DNA of 8,974 bases from Sulfurimonas sp. (lineage in GTDB: Bacteria > Campylobacterota > Campylobacteria > Campylobacterales > Sulfurimonadaceae), in contig DQSP01000217.1 in the NCBI GenBank assembly GCA_015663215.1, forward strand, positions 1 through 8,974. Reading direction: 5' to 3'. The position numbers and the translations under genes were made by a program. Positions 1-4,956 of the stretch are shown here, one piece after another; position 1 is the first letter of the stretch; every line of letters starts with the position of its first letter. The notes below the pieces were generated by a model. It ran no database searches. It was given only the letters and a program-made list of their open reading frames with translations, and was not told where the DNA came from.

Positions 1-1385
1 TCATTTAAAGTCTCCATAATGACTTGCATATTAATATGCTCATCTATATGCGAAGCAAACTCGGCAATGGAATTTTTCTTGTACTCTTTGAAGTTATAGC
101 CCTTATAGTTCGGGTTGATTTGTGTGAAGATATACTCTCTCATATCGTCATTATCAAAAAGCCCATGAATGAAAGTTCCGTAGAAGTTTTTCTTCTCTTT
201 ACACCGTTTTTTAGTGATGCCGTTATGTATTTCATAGCCATCAGCAATAATGCCAAATATATTATAACTTCCTTTTTTTACTATCTTTTCTTCTTGGAAT
301 GTTACATCCCCTTTAAGTCGCCCAAAGCCTTTGACCTCTTCAAGGTCAGACTCTATCTTTCCCTCATCTAAAATCCTCTCAAACATCATCTCATATCCAC
401 CACAGATAGCGACTAAAGGAGTTTCTTTACTACTTAGCTTTTTCTCAAAACCTCGTTCTCTTAACCAAGATAAATCATCTATAACTCGTTTACTTCCTGG
501 TAGTACACACAAGTCACATGAGTGCATTTCACTTACAGAAGTAATGAAACGCAGCTCTATCTCTTTGTCAGCTATAAGAGGCTCAAAGTCTGTGAAGTTT
601 GACATGTGGGGCAGTTTGATAACACCTACTGTAATGATGGCATTTTGAGTCTCTTGAGTGTAGTTCATGAGGGACTCTGAGTCTTCAAAGCCAAGATTAA
701 AAGGTTTAAAAGGTACAACTCCTAAAACAGGAATCTTAAACTCTTTTTCTATGATGTTTACACCCTCATCAAAGAGAGACATATCGCCTTGAAACTTGTT
801 TATAACAACACCTATAACGTTTTTACGAAGTTTGTTAGGAAGTAAGTGATAGACACCGTAGATAGAGGCAAAAACACCACCGCGCTGTATGTCTGCTATG
901 AGGACTATCTTAGTGTTAAACTCATCAGCTACATAGATGTTTGAGAGGTCTTTGTCCATAAGGTTAAGCTCAACTGGACTACCAGCACCCTCAGCAACGA
1001 TGCACTCAAACTCATCTTGCAAACTCTTAAACGCAGACTTCACTACAGGCTGAAGTTTTTTGATGTTACGATAATACTCCCAGACATCAGTATTGCCAAT
1101 ACTTTTACCGTTTATAATCATATGTGCTTTAGATTTTCCACCTGACTTGAGAAGTATGGGGTTAAAAGAGGGTCGTGTGGCTAGACCTATTGCCTCAGCA
1201 GCAAAAGCCTGAGGTATAGCTATCTCCCCACTATCGATATCAGTCACTTGAGAGTTGTTAGATACATTTTGTGCTTTAAAAGGTGCTACTTTTATGCCTC
1301 TTTTATGAAGCAGATAAGTGATGGCAAATGCAAGAGTGGATTTTCCAGCATCACTACTTGTACCGAAGATACTAAGTGAGTGCAT
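1..1385 (-). CDS. cobQ: Cobyric acid synthase CobQ/CbiP, 3' end beyond window
   Basis: This enzyme uses glutamine and ATP to amidate the b, d, e and g side chains of adenosylcobyrinic acid a,c-diamide, giving cobyric acid in the cytoplasm. I translated it by hand: 461 codons lie in the window without a stop and the frame runs off base 1, so roughly 20-40 residues are missing against the usual ~480-500. The N-terminal dethiobiotin-synthetase-like ATPase domain has a P-loop (GTSSDAGKST, residues 8-17), AEGAGSPVELNL (131-142) and DIQRGGVFAS (165-174). The linker PHMSNFTDFEPL (259-270) is diagnostic for CobQ. The class I glutamine amidotransferase domain has nucleophile Cys328 (AICGGYEMM), GYEIHNG (383-389) and catalytic His407 (FIHGLF). 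The ATG at 1385 is preceded by AAAGG with a 6-nt spacer and lies inside the end of the decarboxylase gene (14-nt overlap), so translation is probably coupled. Identification is very secure; only the C-terminus is unseen. Confidence 0.96.
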   Translation of the reverse strand, partial: MHSLSIFGTSSDAGKSTLAFAITYLLHKRGIKVAPFKAQNVSNNSQVTDIDSGEIAIPQAFAAEAIGLATRPSFNPILLKSGGKSKAHMIINGKSIGNTDVWEYYRNIKKLQPVVKSAFKSLQDEFECIVAEGAGSPVELNLMDKDLSNIYVADEFNTKIVLIADIQRGGVFASIYGVYHLLPNKLRKNVIGVVINKFQGDMSLFDEGVNIIEKEFKIPVLGVVPFKPFNLGFEDSESLMNYTQETQNAIITVGVIKLPHMSNFTDFEPLIADKEIELRFITSVSEMHSCDLCVLPGSKRVIDDLSWLRERGFEKKLSSKETPLVAICGGYEMMFERILDEGKIESDLEEVKGFGRLKGDVTFQEEKIVKKGSYNIFGIIADGYEIHNGITKKRCKEKKNFYGTFIHGLFDNDDMREYIFTQINPNYKGYNFKEYKKNSIAEFASHIDEHINMQVIMETLN

Positions 1386-2373
1386 AAAGAGCCTTTTTTA
1401 AAGCCTCATGTGCTTCTTTATCCTTAACAGCAAAACGTAACCAGTTGTTGTTGAGGTAGTCAAAACTGTTACATTTTCTTACAAGTATCTTTTGTTCTAG
1501 TAGTTTGTGCCAAAGTTCTTCGCCATTGTTTGCATAGGTGAGGATGAAATTACTATCACTCTCTACTATTTCAGTGAAAAGTTTAGACTCTTTGAGTATA
1601 TTTTGAAGTTCCTCTTTTTGTATTTTATGAAGCTCTCTGCTCTTTTTTGAAAAATCTTCATCACTTAAACGCTGTGTTAAGAAGTTTATATCAAGTTGTG
1701 AGAGATTCCACAGTGGGGTTTGGAGTTTTTGGATGTTCTTTTTGTTTGAGAATATCGCTCCAACTCTCACACCAGCACAAGAATAAAACTTTGAGAAAGA
1801 CTGAACTATATAGAGTCTTTTATAGCTGTTTATCTCATCTCTCATTGAGTCTAATTTCTCAAACTCTAAAAAACTCTCATCTAAAATAATAGTGCAGTCA
1901 AGCTCCATCCAAGAACTCATAAGTTCTTTGATATTTTTATAGTAAGTGCCTTCGGGTGTTGAAGGGTTTACAAATACTACTATGGAGTCATCAAGGGGTA
2001 TCTGTGTTTCATCTTCTATGCGGTTGATTTTGTAGATGTTTTTTTTCGTCTCTAAGGCTGCTTTTTCATATTCCCCATACAAAGGGGCATATAAAAATAC
2101 ATTCTTTCGTTTAAGTGAAGAAAAAAGCTCATAAATTGCTGTAGTCGCACCATTAAAAAGAGCTATTTGAGATCTTTTTATCTTATACTTTTGTGCTAAG
2201 AATGTACGAAATTCTTTGTACTCACTATCTGGATACTGTGCTACTTCTTTGCTTGAGAGAGAAAAGTTTATCTCTTGTTGATAGAGGTTGATGTTTGAAG
2301 AAAAGTCAATTATCTCATCAGGGGAGCATTCAATTCTTTTGGCATACTTGTATATGTTCGCACCATGTTTCAT
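1372..2373 (-). CDS. cobD: CobD/CobC-type threonine-phosphate decarboxylase (PLP-dependent)
   Basis: This is a fold-type I PLP enzyme of the aspartate/histidinol-phosphate aminotransferase superfamily. It probably decarboxylates L-threonine O-3-phosphate to (R)-1-aminopropan-2-yl phosphate, the linker between corrin ring and nucleotide loop. The N-terminal signature HGANIYKYAKR (3-13) followed by PDEIIDFSSNIN (18-29) is characteristic of CobD rather than HisC. PLP-site elements are NGATTAIYE (74-82), VNPSTPEG (135-142), LDESF (164-168), the Schiff-base lysine K195 in SFSKFY, R203 in AGVRVG, and the substrate-carboxylate arginine R313 in WLRFAV. At 333 aa it is slightly shorter than typical (~350-365). 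The ATG overlaps the stop of a 28-codon mini-ORF (ATGA) and has no good Shine-Dalgarno, which suggests coupling. Its 3' end overlaps cobQ, supporting a role in cobamide synthesis. Some Campylobacterota relatives (Sulfurospirillum norcobamide pathway) use serine phosphate instead, so the exact substrate is open. A histidinol-phosphate aminotransferase is the less likely alternative. Confidence 0.9.
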   Translation of the reverse strand: MKHGANIYKYAKRIECSPDEIIDFSSNINLYQQEINFSLSSKEVAQYPDSEYKEFRTFLAQKYKIKRSQIALFNGATTAIYELFSSLKRKNVFLYAPLYGEYEKAALETKKNIYKINRIEDETQIPLDDSIVVFVNPSTPEGTYYKNIKELMSSWMELDCTIILDESFLEFEKLDSMRDEINSYKRLYIVQSFSKFYSCAGVRVGAIFSNKKNIQKLQTPLWNLSQLDINFLTQRLSDEDFSKKSRELHKIQKEELQNILKESKLFTEIVESDSNFILTYANNGEELWHKLLEQKILVRKCNSFDYLNNNWLRFAVKDKEAHEALKKALYALT

Positions 2374-2456
2374 ATCTCTACATCATCCCAGAACTCATCA
2401 AAGTCTAAGTTTGTCATAGTGTTTTCGTAGTTGTCTTGGTTGATAGATATATTCAT
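2370..2456 (-). CDS. 28-aa acidic mini-ORF ahead of cobD
   Basis: This small open frame fills the gap between the kinase and decarboxylase genes. It starts with ATG 9 nt after the kinase stop and ends in a TGA that shares an ATGA overlap with the cobD start. The peptide is strongly acidic, with a core DFDEFWDD near its C-terminus, no membrane segment and no cysteine. I recognise no family. The exact 4-nt stop/start overlap is what one expects of a real gene or leader ORF that hands ribosomes on to cobD, which itself lacks a good ribosome binding site. Against it: it has no clear Shine-Dalgarno either, and 28 codons can be open by chance. A second in-frame ATG (codon 14) would give 15 aa. It could be a translational-coupling ORF, a small partner protein, or spacer sequence. 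Confidence 0.42.
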   Translation of the reverse strand: MNISINQDNYENTMTNLDFDEFWDDVEI

Positions 2457-2465
2457 ACTGTTATT

Positions 2466-3245
2466 TTACCAAAATATCAGCTCTTTAGCACGAGAACCAC
2501 TTATTTGACTCTCAAGCCGAAGCATTCCATAAAAAAGTGCCGCTATTTTTATGTTTTTAGCTAGTTCTGTTTTATCTATTTTTTTAGGAGCATTTTGGTT
2601 GTAAGTTTTTAAAAATAGTGTTATGTAGGAGCTTCGTTTTGATGAGTTAAAAGAGAGAAGTGCTACTGATATGTCAAAAACATAAGAGCCATTTCCGCCA
2701 TCTATAAAATCAAAAACTCCTATCTTCTCTTGAGTAAAAACAGTGTTATCTTTAAAAATATCACCATGAATGAAACCATCATTCTGAGGCTTATAGCTCT
2801 TGAGAGGTTCTAGTGTTTTATAAAAACGATAGTTCGTAGATTTAATCTGTAAAAGTCTTTGTTTTATCGCATACTTTTGTATAAAACTTTCTCTATGAGG
2901 GATTTTTACGGAGTGTAATTTCGCCATAAAACGAGCAAGTGCTTGGATATGAAAATAGTGAATGCTTCGGGGTGAACTGCCTTGAAGCTTTTCATAAAGA
3001 TACCAAGCTTGTGAGCTTTTGAGAAGTCTTGATACATTTAATCCCGCACTCTGTAAACGCAGTGATATATCGGAATCTAGGGATATTTTTTCTTTTATAC
3101 CGCGTTCATAGTACTTGATAATATACTTATCTGAGATATAAGTTGTGTCTACAATGCCACTACTACTTGGAACAAGAGAGCTAAATTTATAAGCAGGAAA
3201 AAGGTTTTTGACCTGAGTAAGTGATAACTTGCGTTTGACACCCAT
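2466..3245 (-). CDS. APH/ThrB-type phosphotransferase, candidate amino-acid kinase for cobamide linker
   Basis: This is a soluble 259-aa kinase of the aminoglycoside phosphotransferase / choline kinase / homoserine kinase type II superfamily. The C-lobe carries the Brenner-type catalytic loop HGDIFKDN (160-167, catalytic Asp162, metal-binding Asn167), the DFID segment with metal-binding Asp179, and GSYVFDIS (186-193) matching the family's G-x4-5-D-[LI]-[AS] element with Asp191. The N-lobe shows SSSGIVDTTY (27-36) as nucleotide loop and YIIKYY (41-46) with the probable ATP-contacting Lys44. It is shorter than homoserine kinase II (~310-330 aa) and ends at LIFW. The start codon follows the stop of the Cys-rich gene with no intervening base and no Shine-Dalgarno, so translation is probably coupled. 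Its position inside an operon with cobD and cobQ suggests that it makes the phospho-amino acid decarboxylated by CobD, a PduX-like L-threonine kinase role. That is inference: the family fixes only phosphotransfer to a small hydroxyl-bearing metabolite. Confidence 0.82.
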   Translation of the reverse strand: MGVKRKLSLTQVKNLFPAYKFSSLVPSSSGIVDTTYISDKYIIKYYERGIKEKISLDSDISLRLQSAGLNVSRLLKSSQAWYLYEKLQGSSPRSIHYFHIQALARFMAKLHSVKIPHRESFIQKYAIKQRLLQIKSTNYRFYKTLEPLKSYKPQNDGFIHGDIFKDNTVFTQEKIGVFDFIDGGNGSYVFDISVALLSFNSSKRSSYITLFLKTYNQNAPKKIDKTELAKNIKIAALFYGMLRLESQISGSRAKELIFW

Positions 3246-3671
3246 TTAGAGTTGGCACTGCTTCATCATAGTTGTCCATTCAAGGTCAAACTTTTTTTCA
3301 ACATAAGAACGGTGATGGGGAACACCACATTTGGAGCAGTCCTGATGAATTTTATCTCCGTAAACACCTTGTCTACCATCTTTTGATTCTATGTCACAAA
3401 AGCTATACTGAGTGTTTTGCTCTATTTTCTTTATGCCATCATCATCAAAACGGAAGTTTGGACAGGCACAGATGTAGCAGTTAAGCTTTTCCATATCATG
3501 GCACTTTTTATTGTCTTTATACAAGGGACAAAACTCTGGTTCTGCTTTTACCATGTTATCAAAGTCAAAGTAGTCTATGATTTGCTCTTTTGTGTAGTTC
3601 TTTGCCACAAGTTTTGTAACTATTTGCTTATGTTTAGCTGCATGTTCTGTGAACCAAGATGTATAACTCAA
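3246..3671 (-). CDS. Cysteine-rich small-domain (zf-like) protein of the cobamide operon
   Basis: This small soluble protein (141 aa from the chosen start) has a dense cysteine cluster: CPLY (Cys48), KCH (Cys57, His58), then LNCYICACPNF with Cys65, Cys68 and Cys70. Further ligand candidates are Cys92 and CSKCGVPHH (Cys112, Cys115, His119, His120). The CPxY...CH...DCxxCxCPxF layout matches, from memory, the 'cysteine-rich small domain' (PF04071, zf-like), a probable metal or Fe-S site often linked to cobalamin genes and found as an extension on some archaeal CobD proteins. I chose the TTG at 3671 because AAGGA lies 6 nt upstream and a TATAAT sits ~28 nt before it. A longer frame from a TTG at 3698 (150 aa) would begin one base after that -10 box and lacks a Shine-Dalgarno. 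It is the first gene of the minus-strand operon and abuts the kinase gene directly (TAA then ATG). Function is unproven; metal binding is likely. Confidence 0.82.
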   Translation of the reverse strand: MSYTSWFTEHAAKHKQIVTKLVAKNYTKEQIIDYFDFDNMVKAEPEFCPLYKDNKKCHDMEKLNCYICACPNFRFDDDGIKKIEQNTQYSFCDIESKDGRQGVYGDKIHQDCSKCGVPHHRSYVEKKFDLEWTTMMKQCQL

Positions 3672-3677
3672 AAGAAT

Positions 3678-3682
3678 TCCTT
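3678..3682 (-). promoter_or_regulatory. Shine-Dalgarno AAGGA deciding a TTG start
   Basis: On the minus strand AAGGA is followed by a 6-nt spacer (ATTCTT) and then TTG at 3671-3669. This is the best ribosome binding site near the start of the Cys-rich gene and argues against the upstream in-frame TTG at 3698. Confidence 0.65.
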
Positions 3683-3698
3683 GTTTATTATATTTCAA

Positions 3699-3704
3699 AT
3701 TATA
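3699..3704 (-). promoter_or_regulatory. -10 element of cobamide operon promoter
   Basis: A perfect TATAAT on the minus strand ends 27 nt before the chosen TTG start of the Cys-rich gene, placing transcription start near 3692 and giving a leader of about 20 nt. No good -35 hexamer is visible, which is common for housekeeping promoters in Campylobacterota. It lies within the short divergent spacer shared with the 123-aa orphan gene. Confidence 0.6.
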
Positions 3705-3720
3705 GCATCAAAGACTTAGG

Positions 3721-3726
3721 TATAAT
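3721..3726 (+). promoter_or_regulatory. -10 element of promoter for the 123-aa orphan
   Basis: A perfect TATAAT on the plus strand lies 20 nt before the ATG at 3747. A ribosome binding site AAAGG (3733-3737) with a 9-nt spacer follows it. The two divergent -10 boxes are only 16 nt apart, so polymerases at the two promoters would compete for the same DNA. Confidence 0.6.
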
Positions 3727-3746
3727 TTTACTAAAGGTTTTAGATT

Positions 3747-4118
3747 ATGACACAAGATAATTTTTCGTATCACTTCACTCCTGCTGGTTTCATCTCTAAC
3801 TTTACTCCTCTTGTCGTGATACTCTATGGCAATGAAAAAGTTGACTTGAATGATTTTGAGTACAAGATGTGGAATGTTTTACAGGTTTGTGCATTTAAGA
3901 AAGTAGAGAGTGAACTTTTAAAAGAGTTGATTATAAATATTTCTGAGACTCATGAGTGTGAAGAGTATATTTTTATGTATGGAGATACTGCAGAAGCTGA
4001 TTTGTCTGGAATAATAGCTGAAAAAAATATTTATGAGGCAAATACTTTAAAACTAAAAAATAGAAAAAATCTTAAAAAAGTTTTAGATGAGTTCGAAAGA
4101 ATAGCACCTGAACTTTAA
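3747..4118 (+). CDS. Uncharacterised 123-aa protein
   Basis: I do not recognise this family. The product is a small soluble protein with no signal peptide and no convincing transmembrane helix; the hydrophobic stretch PLVVILYG (21-28) looks like a buried beta strand. It has two cysteines (Cys48, Cys71) and a basic segment LKLKNRKNLKK (101-111) before an acidic, helical C-terminus. The alternation suggests a small alpha/beta fold. The start is well supported by a TATAAT at 3721 and AAAGG 9 nt upstream of the ATG. It is transcribed alone, divergently from the cobamide operon, and ends tail-to-tail with the next gene, the two stop codons sharing bases. Coding is supported by start signals, length and the neat fit between neighbours. 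Nothing in the sequence ties it to cobamide or Fe-S metabolism beyond position. Confidence 0.8.
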   Translation: MTQDNFSYHFTPAGFISNFTPLVVILYGNEKVDLNDFEYKMWNVLQVCAFKKVESELLKELIINISETHECEEYIFMYGDTAEADLSGIIAEKNIYEANTLKLKNRKNLKKVLDEFERIAPEL

Positions 4119-4543
4119 ACTACTTCTTCACTTATCTTGCGAAGTTCTGCATCACTTAGTGCTAGGTTGCAGAGCTCTTTGACAAGTAGTAAAAAGTTGA
4201 GACTGTGTGAACTTGGCTCCTCAGAAGTGAGATAAACTTTGTGCTCAGTAAAAAACTCTTCTATATCGGAGTCGCATGTAAGCTCTATAAGTGTTTTGTA
4301 CGCTTTATAGATTGCATTTGACTCTAAAGGGATATCTTCACACCCCTCAATAGTAAAACTTGCACAATTTTGAGGTACGATACTTAAATGTGTATCGCCT
4401 TTAAGGGAGTAAACAGAGTCTTTTATCTCTATGATTACTTTTTGTTTTGACTTTTTGACAGAGCTATTTTGTTTTTTTATGAGTGTGTCAATGGCATCCT
4501 CATCCCAAAAACCACCCTCATCACCACCTTCAAAACCACCCAT
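4115..4543 (-). CDS. Uncharacterised acidic Gly-rich-start protein downstream of nifU-like gene
   Basis: I do not recognise this 142-aa protein. The N-terminus is unusual: a Gly/acidic/aromatic tract (GGFEGGDEGGFWDED, 2-16), probably disordered, then a Lys-rich segment (KKQNSSVKKSKQK, 23-35). A beta-rich section (36-66) and a helical C-terminal half with acidic character follow. Four cysteines (60, 68, 90, 125) show no CxxC pattern. There is no signal peptide or membrane segment. It starts 3 nt after the stop of the NifU-domain gene, without its own Shine-Dalgarno, so it is almost certainly co-transcribed and translationally coupled with it. That makes a role alongside Fe-S cluster delivery conceivable but unproven. 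Its 3' end overlaps the convergent 123-aa gene by 4 nt, leaving no room for a terminator between them. Confidence 0.8.
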   Translation of the reverse strand: MGGFEGGDEGGFWDEDAIDTLIKKQNSSVKKSKQKVIIEIKDSVYSLKGDTHLSIVPQNCASFTIEGCEDIPLESNAIYKAYKTLIELTCDSDIEEFFTEHKVYLTSEEPSSHSLNFLLLVKELCNLALSDAELRKISEEVV

Positions 4544-4546
4544 ATG

Positions 4547-4834
4547 TTATATCGCGAAAACTCTAATGTCGTTAGTTTCTAGTTGTCCGTTAAGAATTCT
4601 TTGAATAGAAGTAAGTGTACCACCTGAACTCTCACAAGAACCACAAGCACCTACATAAGAGATGTAAACATCAGTAAGACCATTAGCTTCTTTAAGGTCG
4701 ATAAAGTCCAAGTCTCCATTGTCTGCTTGTAAAAATTCTCTAATCTTTTCATCGATGATAGTATCAATAGCATTGATTTTTTGAATAGTACTCATGTTGT
4801 CAAAATCAACTTTTTTAGTTTCTGTATTTTCCAT
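4547..4834 (-). CDS. NifU C-terminal-domain Fe-S scaffold/carrier protein
   Basis: This 95-aa stand-alone NifU C-terminal (Nfu) domain is a cytoplasmic protein that assembles or carries a [4Fe-4S] cluster, usually bridged between two subunits by a CxxC pair. The signature GACGSCESSGGTLTSIQRIL (62-81) supplies Cys64 and Cys67. The preceding segment has the typical helix (IQKINAIDTIIDEKIREFL, 17-35) and strands (DLDFIDLKEANGL then VYISYVGAC). The usual CxxCPSS turn has Glu in place of Pro (CGSCESS), a mild deviation. An extra ~15 polar residues precede the domain. It is first in a two-gene operon with the acidic 142-aa orphan. The start ATG lies within one arm of an AT-rich inverted repeat, and the Shine-Dalgarno (AAAG, ~10 nt upstream) is weak. 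Confidence 0.92.
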   Translation of the reverse strand: MENTETKKVDFDNMSTIQKINAIDTIIDEKIREFLQADNGDLDFIDLKEANGLTDVYISYVGACGSCESSGGTLTSIQRILNGQLETNDIRVFAI

Positions 4835-4868
4835 AATAATATCTTTGTGTTAAATTTTATATTATTAT
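4833..4868. repeat. 10-bp perfect inverted repeat over the nifU-like start
   Basis: ATAATAATAT (4833-4842) and its exact reverse complement ATATTATTAT (4859-4868) are separated by 16 nt. One arm covers the first two bases of the nifU-like start codon and the other lies in the putative promoter. It could be a bipartite operator or an mRNA hairpin around the ribosome binding site. Pure A/T arms in AT-rich DNA arise easily by chance. Confidence 0.35.
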
Positions 4869-4872
4869 TCTA
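4867..4872 (-). promoter_or_regulatory. Possible -10 element for nifU-like operon
   Basis: TAGAAT on the minus strand sits 32 nt upstream of the nifU-like ATG. TATAAA at 4861-4856 is an equally plausible alternative. The whole 122-nt divergent spacer (4835-4956) is AT-rich, so the choice is uncertain. No clear -35 is seen. Confidence 0.3.
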
Positions 4873-4956
4873 CACTATAAATCCTATAAGCTGACTAAGA
4901 GAGAAATGTTAATTTTATAAGTTTATGTTAGTATTTTGGAAAAAGGGCTTACGTAG

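Noticed and set aside
24..648. Two plus-strand open frames (24-371 and 331-648)
   Set aside because: They lie antisense to cobQ, whose minus-strand frame carries all family motifs; the plus-strand translations are low-complexity and match nothing.
1647..1889. Plus-strand 80-codon frame inside cobD
   Set aside because: It is antisense to the PLP-lysine region of a well-supported gene and has no ribosome binding site.
1372..2373. Histidinol-phosphate aminotransferase (HisC) as the identity of the PLP gene
   Set aside because: The N-terminal HGANIY...IDFSSNIN signature and the overlap with cobQ fit CobD/CobC better.
3272..3719. Plus-strand frames opposite the Cys-rich gene
   Set aside because: They are complements of the Cys/His-coding stretch and overlap the divergent promoter; the minus-strand frame has the conserved motif and start signals.
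3699..3746. Cobalamin riboswitch in front of the cobamide operon
   Set aside because: The leader is only about 20 nt from the predicted transcription start, far too short for a B12 riboswitch, and no B12-box-like sequence is visible.
2370..4543. Similarity between the mini-ORF core (DFDEFWDD) and the start of the 142-aa orphan (GGFWDEDAID)
   Set aside because: The shared feature is only an FWD plus acidic composition over a few residues; too short to claim homology.
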